DNA of 32,959 nucleotides from an uncultured Bacteroidales bacterium (GTDB taxonomy: Bacteria; Bacteroidota; Bacteroidia; Bacteroidales; ML635J-15): contig CALJNE010000026.1 of assembly GCA_937982115.1 (NCBI GenBank), positions 1 to 32,959 on the forward strand, in the 5' to 3' direction. The notes below the pieces were generated by a model. The model saw nothing but the letters and a program-made list of their open reading frames with translations. It was not told the DNA's origin and made no database searches. Each line of letters begins with the position of its first letter. The stretch's first letter is position 1. A program made the translations under genes and the position numbers. This document shows positions 1-8,100 of the stretch, one piece after another.

Positions 1-2
1 TG

Positions 3-953
3 CCAATCAAGGAATGTCCTCATTGCGGAAGTTCACATTTTGTTAAGTTTGGAAAATACGTAAATGTCTCGAGATATAGATGTAAGATATGTCGTCGCAC
101 GTTTATTCCTACGAGTGGAAGTAGCATTCATTATATAAATAAGAAAGAGAAATTTTTGCAATTGTTTGATATGTTTAATAGTGGTGAGGTGTTGACAATA
201 AAGAATATTTCTAAAAAGTTTGGAATTAGTATTTTAACAGCCTTTGACTGGCGACATAAGATTTTTTTAGCATTGCAATTGATCAAGCAAGATTACGAGT
301 CGGTAACGATTGCCAATAAAGTAAGTTTTAATTTTAGTGAAAAAGGACGTAAGCAAGCTACTCTGAGCATCAAGAAAAAAGTACAGAAAGTTAATTTGTG
401 TTCTATTACTGATAGCCGATTGACAGAGTTTAAGTTTGTTAACGTTGGAGACAGTATAAGTAAAGATTTTTACGAACGGTTTTCTGGCAGAGTTGCGAAT
501 AAATCTTTATTATTTTTTAAGGATGATGAAAAAATTTTAATTGACGATGTTAAACAATTGATTAAGGAGAAAAACAGCACTATAAAAATCAGGAGGTTAG
601 AGAAAAGTTTGAAGATTCACAGGTACAAAGTAGAGGAATTTAAAGAATTTATAAATCGTTTTATGCGTGGAGTAGCAACGAAGTATTTACAGGTGTATGC
701 AAATTTTTATTCGTTTCTTCAAACTTTAAAGCCTGTTCCGAATTATTATAAGTTGTTGGAGCTAAGACTTACGTGGATAAAATATTTAAAGATGGAGATT
801 TTATATCAGGATTTTCTTCAACGAAATTCTATAAGTCTGGAAGATTATGTTGCGATAAAACGAAAGTGGAAGTCAAAGAACAGAAGGTTCAAGGCTGATT
901 ATGAAGAAAATTTGATAAATAATTATAATAGTTTAAACCAAATTCCGTATTAA
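3..953 (+). CDS. IS1595/ISXO2-like transposase-derived protein, 5' partial, probably inactive
   Basis: The frame is open from the window edge, so the true start lies upstream; the TTG at 156 is internal. The visible 317 codons begin with a zinc ribbon (CPHCGS, then YRCKICRRTF), followed by a helix-turn-helix-like stretch ending FGISILTAFDWRHKI, both typical of the N-terminus of IS1595/ISXO2 transposases. Near the C-terminal third, RFMRGVATKYLQVY matches the family's conserved RFxGVATKYLxxY block, so this is the same fold rather than a zinc-ribbon regulator. However, the usual DET-x-F...S-x-KG site reads NKVSFNFSEKG: the first catalytic Asp is Asn. The HxxNVNxYHSxLK segment is also not recognisable (KIHRYKVEEFK). 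The family assignment is by motif memory. An inactive or repurposed transposase is inferred. A separate IS remnant still decaying is the alternative. Confidence 0.7.
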   Translation, partial: PIKECPHCGSSHFVKFGKYVNVSRYRCKICRRTFIPTSGSSIHYINKKEKFLQLFDMFNSGEVLTIKNISKKFGISILTAFDWRHKIFLALQLIKQDYESVTIANKVSFNFSEKGRKQATLSIKKKVQKVNLCSITDSRLTEFKFVNVGDSISKDFYERFSGRVANKSLLFFKDDEKILIDDVKQLIKEKNSTIKIRRLEKSLKIHRYKVEEFKEFINRFMRGVATKYLQVYANFYSFLQTLKPVPNYYKLLELRLTWIKYLKMEILYQDFLQRNSISLEDYVAIKRKWKSKNRRFKADYEENLINNYNSLNQIPY

Positions 954-1262
954 AAAATGCAAAATTTGCCTGAAGGTTGACAAGATCTACATTGTGTTTG
1001 GAGTTAATTCGTACTGATTCTATTCCTAAAATACTAAGTTATAGTTCTTTTCTTTCTGTGCTTAATTTTTGTTAAACAAAAACAAAATCTTTATTTAGTT
1101 TCACCTACAAATTTTAATTGTTTGGCTTTTGAGGTTCGCAGTTGATGTAATAATTTGGTACAAAAATTAAGATTTTATTAACACAATTTGATTAGTTTAC
1201 CGATTTATTTTCTGTTATTTTTGATTAAAATTTTTTAAATTTGAAGCCAAATATTTTGATTT
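954..1262. other. gene-free AT-rich gap between transposase-like ORF and tmk
   Basis: No ORF with family resemblance and no tRNA-like structure is seen here. A 7-bp inverted repeat with a 3-base loop (TTTTTGT/ACAAAAA, 1066-1082) is entirely A/T-dominated and could be a weak terminator or chance. The right end holds a candidate promoter for tmk. I could not recognise IS terminal inverted repeats or a target duplication. Confidence 0.6.
1211..1243 (+). promoter_or_regulatory. candidate Bacteroidota promoter for the tmk operon
   Basis: TAAATTTG at 1236-1243 is an exact match to the Bacteroidota -7 element TAnnTTTG. The -33 TTTG is weak: TCTG at 1211-1214 would give a 21-base spacer, whereas TTTG at 1220-1223 is too close. 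It lies 19 bases before the tmk ATG, and no later intergenic gap in the operon exceeds 11 bases, so it may drive all seven genes. Confidence 0.35.
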
Positions 1263-1949
1263 ATGGCTTTTATCGTAATAGAAGGATTGGACGGTTCGGG
1301 AAAATCTACTCAGGTAAAATTATTATCTGATTATCTTAATTCTAAAAACATTAAAACGCAATTTATACATTTTCCTACGCCTGATTCCGAAATATTCGGA
1401 GAACTTATTTCTAAATTTTTACGTGGTGAATTAGGCAAATTAACGGAAGTTAATCCTTATCTTGTAGCACTGATCTTTGCCGGCGACCGCTATAATCTTG
1501 CAGGACGTATTAATTTATGGCTTAAACAGGGAATTCATGTTATAAACGACAGATATGTTTATTCAAATATTGCCTATCAGTGTGCAAAATGCTCAGACGA
1601 GAAAGAAGCTGACGAATTGATGGATTGGATTTTAAAGCTTGAATACGAGTATTTTAAAATTCCTAAACCCGATTTGAATATTTTTCTCGAAGTTCCGTTT
1701 TCTTTTACAAAAGAAAGATTAATTTCTCAACGTGACGGTGATGATAGAAATTACCTTAAAGGGAAAACAGATATTCACGAAGAGAGCTTGATTTTTCAGG
1801 AAAAAGTACGAAATATTTATCTAAAAGCCATTAAACGCGATAGTAGTTTTATTGGAATAAAATGTTATGATGAAGCAGCTCAAATGTTAAAGCCAGAGCA
1901 AATATCCAAATTAATTTTAAATGAGTTAAAAAATAAAGGTTTAATCTAA
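1263..1949 (+). CDS. tmk: thymidylate kinase (dTMP kinase)
   Basis: Phosphorylates dTMP to dTDP with ATP, in cytosolic dTTP synthesis. The N-terminus carries the kinase P-loop EGLDGSGKSTQ (residues 7-17), and residues 96-98 are the DRY motif within NDRYVYSNIAYQ that binds the nucleotide monophosphate. An arginine-bearing lid follows at about 151-170 (ERLISQRDGDDR). At 228 residues it is slightly longer than the common ~205-215. ATG at 1263 immediately precedes the P-loop strand, so no other start is plausible. First gene of a compact seven-gene plus-strand run, with the next start 11 bases after its stop. The fold is certain. Strict dTMP specificity is inferred from the DRY context and could be broader. 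Confidence 0.9.
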   Translation: MAFIVIEGLDGSGKSTQVKLLSDYLNSKNIKTQFIHFPTPDSEIFGELISKFLRGELGKLTEVNPYLVALIFAGDRYNLAGRINLWLKQGIHVINDRYVYSNIAYQCAKCSDEKEADELMDWILKLEYEYFKIPKPDLNIFLEVPFSFTKERLISQRDGDDRNYLKGKTDIHEESLIFQEKVRNIYLKAIKRDSSFIGIKCYDEAAQMLKPEQISKLILNELKNKGLI

Positions 1950-1960
1950 AATATTGGACT

Positions 1961-3520
1961 ATGAAAAAGATTTTGGCAAATTTCAGTAGAGTTTTTGTAG
2001 GTATGATTTTTATTTTTTCAGGTTATGTTAAGGTAATAGATCCATTAGGTTCGGCTTACAAATTTACTGACTATTTTAATGCTATGCATCTTAGTTTTAT
2101 GACAGATGCTTCATTATTTTTTGCAATAGTAATGTCAGTTGCTGAATTGGTTATAGGATTATGTTTGTTATTTAATATTTTGCCAAGATTAGCTTCGTGG
2201 GGAGTTTTGTTATTTATGTTGTTTTTTACTCCTCTAACTCTATGGCTTGCAATTGCAAATCCGGTGCACGACTGCGGATGTTTTGGTGATGCTTTAATTT
2301 TAACAAATTGGCAAACTTTCTATAAAAATATTGTAATTCTGATTTTTGTAGCATTTATTTTTATTTACAGAAACAAATTCAAACCTATTTATAATCCGTT
2401 TTTTCAGTGGAGTATTGCCGGATTGTTCACTATAGTGTCTGTATGGTTAAGTTTTTATTGTATACAAAATCTACCAATAATAGATTTCAGACCATACCAC
2501 ATTGGTGCTAACATTATTGAAGGAATGACCGTTCCCGAAGATCAAATTAATAATGTAGATGTTTACGAGAGTGTATTTATTTACGAAAAAGATGGAGTTC
2601 AGAAAGAGTTTAGTGTTGATAATTTGCCCGATAGTACATGGAAATTTATTGATGCAAAGCATAAATTAATAAAGGAAGGATATAAACCGCCAATTCATGA
2701 CTTAACTATTACTCCTGTTTATATCCCCGGACATAGTCCTGAACCTGTTGAAGCTGAAGAAGTAAATCTTTACGACGCAGAATTCATGTACACTAAAAAC
2801 GGTGAAACCGAATACTTTACAATTGACCACCTGCCTGATACTACATGGAAATTTGAGTATGTTGTTTATAAATCAAAAATAGATCCTTCTTTAATACGAC
2901 TGGTTTATTTGAATCCCGAAGGTATTGAGGAAGTTTTTAATTTCTATAACCTGCCTGGAAAGAACTATACTTTTATTGATGCCTTTTATTTTAATAATTA
3001 TGCTGAGGATTTTCACTATGGTGAAGATATTACAGACAGAGTACTTGCAGATAAAAACTATTATTTTATTGCTGTGATGTACGATTTGAAAAAAGCCGAC
3101 AAAAAATATCTGGATCACCTGAATAATGTTGCAAAATTTTGTCAAGAAAATTCATATAATTTTTATTGTCTTACAGCATCAAACGAAAACGATATTTCAG
3201 AATTTGTAGCAGAACATAAACCTGTATATCAATTTTACAATACTGACCCAATAACTCTAAAAACAATAGTTCGTTCAAATCCCGGTTTGTTACTACTTAA
3301 AGATGCTACTATAATAGATAAATGGTCTGCACGTAATATTCCTGATTTCCAAAATGTTAAAGGAGATTTGCTCGCGTATTTGTTGAGTAAACAAAGAAAA
3401 TCTTTTGAAGATATGCGTTCGGGATTTATCTTCTTTTCTTTGTTGCTTTTTATGAGTTTATTTACAAATTTTTACAACTGGCTGAAGAAAAATAAATTTA
3501 TAAATATTAACCAAAAATAA
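1961..3520 (+). CDS. DoxX/MauE-like membrane protein with thioredoxin-like domain and three internal repeats
   Basis: 519 residues. Residues 1-165 contain about five hydrophobic spans of the DoxX/MauE type, with HDCGCFGD (103-110) on a loop: a Cys-x-Cys pair suggesting thiol redox chemistry. Residues 202-345 hold three imperfect copies of one module (202-236, 271-305, 313-345), each with an acidic/aromatic strand, a KNG or KDG turn, then F-x-x-x-NLP-D-x-TW-x-F. Residues 358-465 look like a Bacteroidota thioredoxin-like domain (GEDITDRVLADKNYYFIAVMYDL ... FYCLTASN ... IVRSNPGLLLLKD) without an evident CxxC. A last membrane span lies at about 488-505. From memory, Bacteroidota relatives sit directly upstream of tpiA, as here (4-base gap), and carry a single module copy. 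Function is unknown; envelope redox or quinone-linked work is inferred. Confidence 0.75.
   Translation: MKKILANFSRVFVGMIFIFSGYVKVIDPLGSAYKFTDYFNAMHLSFMTDASLFFAIVMSVAELVIGLCLLFNILPRLASWGVLLFMLFFTPLTLWLAIANPVHDCGCFGDALILTNWQTFYKNIVILIFVAFIFIYRNKFKPIYNPFFQWSIAGLFTIVSVWLSFYCIQNLPIIDFRPYHIGANIIEGMTVPEDQINNVDVYESVFIYEKDGVQKEFSVDNLPDSTWKFIDAKHKLIKEGYKPPIHDLTITPVYIPGHSPEPVEAEEVNLYDAEFMYTKNGETEYFTIDHLPDTTWKFEYVVYKSKIDPSLIRLVYLNPEGIEEVFNFYNLPGKNYTFIDAFYFNNYAEDFHYGEDITDRVLADKNYYFIAVMYDLKKADKKYLDHLNNVAKFCQENSYNFYCLTASNENDISEFVAEHKPVYQFYNTDPITLKTIVRSNPGLLLLKDATIIDKWSARNIPDFQNVKGDLLAYLLSKQRKSFEDMRSGFIFFSLLLFMSLFTNFYNWLKKNKFININQK
2564..2995 (+). repeat. three tandem diverged modules inside the DoxX-like protein
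   Basis: Protein-level repeat units at about 2564-2668, 2771-2875 and 2897-2995. Shared positions include FxYxKxG, then xxFxxxxLP, then a TWKF or YTF strand. The first two are clearly similar (NLPDSTWKF and HLPDTTWKF); the third is weaker (NLPGKNYTF). DNA identity is low, so the duplication is old. Confidence 0.7.
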
Positions 3521-3524
3521 AATT

Positions 3525-4286
3525 ATGCGAAAAAATATCATTGCTGCTAATTGGAAAATGAACACTCTTCCAAAAGAAGGTGTTGAGATTGCAAATAAAA
3601 TAAATCAATATCTTGCCGATAAAGAATTACCTGTAAACAAAAAAATTGTTTTAGGCGTTCCATTTACTCATCTTATTAAAGTAGTTGATACTGTGGATTA
3701 CACAAAAATTGCCGTAGCTGCCCAAAACTGTTCTCAGTTTGAATCAGGAGCATATACCGGCGAAGTCTCCGCTGCAATGATTAAAAGCTGCGGGGCCCAA
3801 TATGTTATCATTGGTCATAGCGAAAGACGTCAATATTTTTATGATACTGATGAAGTAATATCTCAAAAACTTTCTCAGGCTTATAAAAACGCTTTGTTCC
3901 CAATATTTTGTTGTGGCGAAACTTTAAAGCAACGAGAAGAAAATATACATTTCAAAGTTGTTGAAAATCAATTGGTTAATGCCTTTATTCGTGTTGATAA
4001 ATTTAATTTTGAACGCACAATAATAGCTTATGAACCTGTCTGGGCTATTGGAACAGGACTTACAGCAACTCCCGAACAGGCTCAGGAAATGCACATGTTT
4101 ATTCGTAATGTGATTGCAAAAATTTACGGACATGAAGTAGCAGACCAGACTTCTATACTATATGGAGGCTCAGTAAATGCTACTAATGCAAAATCTTTAT
4201 TCGAGTGCGAGGATATTGATGGGGGATTAGTTGGAGGAGCTTCCTTGAAACCAGTTGAATTTATTAAGATTATTGAATCAATATAA
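3525..4286 (+). CDS. tpiA: triose-phosphate isomerase
   Basis: Interconverts dihydroxyacetone phosphate and glyceraldehyde 3-phosphate in glycolysis and gluconeogenesis. At 253 residues it has the usual TIM-barrel length. The catalytic residues are all visible: Lys11 in NWKMN, His98 in GHSERR and Glu170 in the signature YEPVWAIGTG. The phosphate-binding ends YGGSVN and GGLVGGASLKP are also present. Starts 4 bases after the DoxX-like gene and ends one base before the prmA ATG, so the three are probably cotranscribed. Nothing is missing or odd. Confidence 0.97.
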   Translation: MRKNIIAANWKMNTLPKEGVEIANKINQYLADKELPVNKKIVLGVPFTHLIKVVDTVDYTKIAVAAQNCSQFESGAYTGEVSAAMIKSCGAQYVIIGHSERRQYFYDTDEVISQKLSQAYKNALFPIFCCGETLKQREENIHFKVVENQLVNAFIRVDKFNFERTIIAYEPVWAIGTGLTATPEQAQEMHMFIRNVIAKIYGHEVADQTSILYGGSVNATNAKSLFECEDIDGGLVGGASLKPVEFIKIIESI

Positions 4287-4287
4287 A

Positions 4288-5109
4288 ATGGATTACATAG
4301 AAATTAAAATTAAACTTAATGCTGAGAATAGTTATCTCGGCGAAATTTTGATTGCACTACTGGGCGACATTGATTTTGATGGATTTTATGAAGAAAATAA
4401 TACTCTGTTTGCTTATATCCCTGAAAATAAGTTTCAAAAAACACTTCTTGAAGATATTCTTAAGGTTTATGAATTAACTTATGAACTCTCAGTTATTAAA
4501 CAAAAAAACTGGAATGAAGAGTGGGAAAAAAACTTTGAACCGATTGTAATTGATGATGTTTTGGCGATAGTAGCTCCTTTTCATAAGCAAAATTTTGAGA
4601 CTAAATATAAAATTTTAATCGAACCGAAAATGTCGTTCGGAACGGGTCATCACGCAACTACATATATGTTGTGCAAGTTAATGCCTGACTATGATTTTGT
4701 TGGAAAATCTGTTCTGGATTTTGGTTGCGGAACAGGAATTCTCGGAATTTTTGCTTCGATTTTGGGAGCTAATGAGGTTATCGCAGTTGATATAGACCAA
4801 TGGGCTTATGAAAATACTCTGGAAAATGCCGAAAGAAATAATATAAGCAATATGTCCGTTACTAAGGGAGATATAAGTAATGTCCCGAAAAGAATTTATG
4901 ATGTGATTCTTGCAAATATAAATCTTAATGTTTTGAAACAAGATATTCCTGAATTAAGTAAAATGATGAAAGAAGGCTCATTGATATTTTTCAGCGGATA
5001 TTTGTCTAATGAATTGGAACAAATAAAAAATGTCTGTAAAGAAAATGGTCTTGAATTTGTAACTTCCAGCGACAGAGATTTTTGGAATGCCGGTGTTTTT
5101 AGAAAATAA
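4288..5109 (+). CDS. prmA: ribosomal protein L11 methyltransferase
   Basis: SAM-dependent methyltransferase that modifies ribosomal protein L11. The 273-residue product has a short N-terminal substrate-recognition domain (about 1-100), the family signature IEPKMSFGTGHHATT (111-125), SAM motif I VLDFGCGTGILG (142-153) and the active-site-like LANIN (208-212). The ATG at 4288, one base after the tpiA stop, is chosen over an in-frame TTG at 4255 inside tpiA because family members begin with the strand that starts MDYIEI, and because the extra 11 residues look like tpiA antisense-free overlap with no conservation signal. Operon position between tpiA and the large exported protein suggests growth-linked expression. 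Confidence 0.93.
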   Translation: MDYIEIKIKLNAENSYLGEILIALLGDIDFDGFYEENNTLFAYIPENKFQKTLLEDILKVYELTYELSVIKQKNWNEEWEKNFEPIVIDDVLAIVAPFHKQNFETKYKILIEPKMSFGTGHHATTYMLCKLMPDYDFVGKSVLDFGCGTGILGIFASILGANEVIAVDIDQWAYENTLENAERNNISNMSVTKGDISNVPKRIYDVILANINLNVLKQDIPELSKMMKEGSLIFFSGYLSNELEQIKNVCKENGLEFVTSSDRDFWNAGVFRK

Positions 5110-5120
5110 AAATTAATAAT

Positions 5121-8100
5121 ATGAAAAGTGTTGGGTACTCGAAAATAACTTTCTCAGTAATTCTTTTTTTACTTTTGGTAGTAACATTACCTGCACAGAA
5201 TTTTCCTACGGAATATGATAAATTTGTAAAGGCTTTTTCCGGTGAATTGGGATTTACCGGCGAAATAAGGAAAGAAGGAAAAAGTATGTCGCGTGAGTTT
5301 ACAAGATTTTGGGAATCAGACACATTAGCTATAGTTGAGAAAAATAATTTCATTGAGCTTGCTAATCTATTAAGTTCAAAAGGAGCTAAATCTTATCCTG
5401 ATTTGGTGCTGATTGCTGATAATTTGATGCAATACAAAAGACGTCGTCTTAGTAGAAGTCATTATGAGGAATATGAGGCTACTTTGAAAAACTTTTTTAA
5501 TCGCAGTCGCCGTCCGAATCTTAAAGATGTTTCGGAATTTTTATTTTCTGTAAATAATTTATTGACTAATGATATTGTTCAAAAAAATCCCAGAACCTAT
5601 TGGAAAACAGAAAATACCTATTATTCTTTTAGCTTTGATAAAGAATTTGTAATTACTTTCGAGAATGTAAATCTTATTGGATATCAGGATAAAGACAGTC
5701 TAAAAATTTACAATACTGATGGTGTTTATTATCCGATGCAAAAATTATGGGTTGGAAGAGGTGGTGTTGTTGGTTGGGAAAGAGTAGGGTATGGGCTGGA
5801 TAGTATTCAGGCTACATTACAAAACTACAGAATTGATATGAGAAATATTACTTATACCGCTGATTCTGTAACTTTTACCAATTCCTTGTTTTTTAAGCAG
5901 CCTATGTTAGGCCGTTTAATTGATAAGGCCGGTAACCTTGATAATCCAAGCAGATCAGATTATCCAAAATTTACTTCTTACAAACAACATTTTGTTCTAA
6001 AAAATATTGTTCCCGGCGTAGATTATGAAGGAGGATTCAGTATTCACGGACGTTCTTTTATTGGCAGCGGAACAAAAGAAGAACCGGCTAAAATGTTTAT
6101 TCGAAAAAATGATACTGTCTATCTGAATGCTTATTCACGTGCATTTTACATTGATCCGGAAATGATAGTTTCCAATCCCTGTGCTATAATGCTTCGTCTT
6201 GGGCAAGACTCAATATATCATCCATATCTTACATTCAGATTTCATAATAAAAGAAATTTTCTCGAATTAATCCGCTCTAAAGATGATATGTCACAGGTAC
6301 ATTATACAAATTCGTATCATAAAGTAAAAATGGATTTCAGCTGGCTTAAGTGGAACATTGATAAATTTAAAATTGAATTCACAACCATAAAAACTCCCGG
6401 CGTTTCAAATGAAGCCTTATTTGAATCTAATGATTATTATCGTCTCGAACGTTACAGAAACATTCAAAAACGTGATCAACAGCATCCGCTAAAAGTTATA
6501 ACAGGTTTTGTAAGTTCATGGGCAGGTTATCCTGAGTTTTACCTTGATGATTTGTCGAGATATATGGGTTATAGTCCTAATCAGGTTGTTCAAATGGTTT
6601 TGAATCTTGCGTATATGGGATTTTTAAGCTATGACTCCGAGACAAAATATATAAAAGTTTATCCAGAAGCATGGACTTTTCTCGAAGCTCATCGTGGTGT
6701 TAGAGATTCTGATGTTATTCAGTTTTATAGCAAAACCGAAGGTGAAACTCCTAATGCAGAGCTAAGTCTTTTGAATTTTGATATTAAAATCAATGGAATA
6801 CGTGAAGTTCATTTGTCTGACTCACAAAGTGTTAAAATTTATCCTATAGACCAAAAAATTACTCTAAAAAAAGACCGAACTTTTACTTTTAACGGAACTG
6901 TACAAGCCGGACAGTTTTATTATTACGGCAACAATTTCAAGTTTGATTACAATCGTTTTATGCTCGACCTTAGCCAATGCGATTCAATGAAGATGGTGGC
7001 AGAAACAGAAATTCTCGATGCTAATGGTCAAAAAACTCTGGCAATTGTAAGGAATAAACTCGAGCAAATAAATGGGGAATTTTATATTGATGAACCAAAC
7101 AACAAGTCGGGTAAAGACAGAAATCCGGAGTATCCGAAATTCATTTCCAAAGAAAAAACTTATGTTTACTACGACCGGCCTGATGTATATAACAAAGCAT
7201 ATAGAAGGGACAGATTTTATTTTGAGGTAGATCCTTTTGTTATGGATAGTATAAAAGGTTTCGCCCGAGAAAATCTTAAATTTAAAGGAACTTTATACAG
7301 TGGAGGAATTTTCCCGCCAATAAAAGAAACATTAATCCTACGGTACAGTGATTTTTCACTCGGATTTAATATGCGTACCGGACCTCTGGGATTACCGCTC
7401 TACGATGGAAGGGCAACTTATTACAACGAAATTGACCTGAGCAATAAAGGTCTTAGAGGCGTTGGTATTATTGATTATCTTACATCAAAAATACATGCAG
7501 ATTACCTGATATTTTTCCTCGATCGTATGGAAGGACACAGCGAAAAAATGCAAATTGCCAAACAAAAAACTCCTGTTGAGTTTCCTTCGGTAGAAGGAAA
7601 AAGCAATACTCTGCGATGGGATGTAAAGGAAGATCAATTTTTAGTTAAAAAAGATACTGTTGATTTTAAAATGTTCGAAAATAAGGCAACTCTGGACGGA
7701 GATATTATTATTTCAAATAATGGTTTAAAAGGTAAAGGACTTATTGTCATAGAAAAGGCAACCTTAAGGTCGAAGGATTTCAATTTTAAACAGGATGAAA
7801 TATTAAGCGATACAGCAGATTTTCAGTTATATACATTGAATATTTTAAATACGGAATTTGAATCAGATAATGTGCAAGCTCACGTGAGTTTTACTGAGCG
7901 TAAAGGAGAATTTAAAACCAATGGCAAAAGTACAATCTGGAGATTTCCAAAAAATAAATATATAACCGAAATGAACCAGCTTACCTGGTTTATGGACAAT
8001 GAGGAGCTTGAAATAAGTGCTGATATGGATGTCTTGGATAAAGCCAATAAAGTTGATGCCTCAGTTAGTCCGAACCAGTGGGAAGAACTTTTTATGGAAG

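Noticed and set aside
1066..1082. A/T inverted repeat as a terminator for the transposase-like ORF
   Set aside because: The arms are almost all A and T with a 3-base loop; too weak to call.
4255..4287. Earlier TTG start for prmA inside tpiA
   Set aside because: The added residues do not match the family start, and an ATG sits one base after the tpiA stop.
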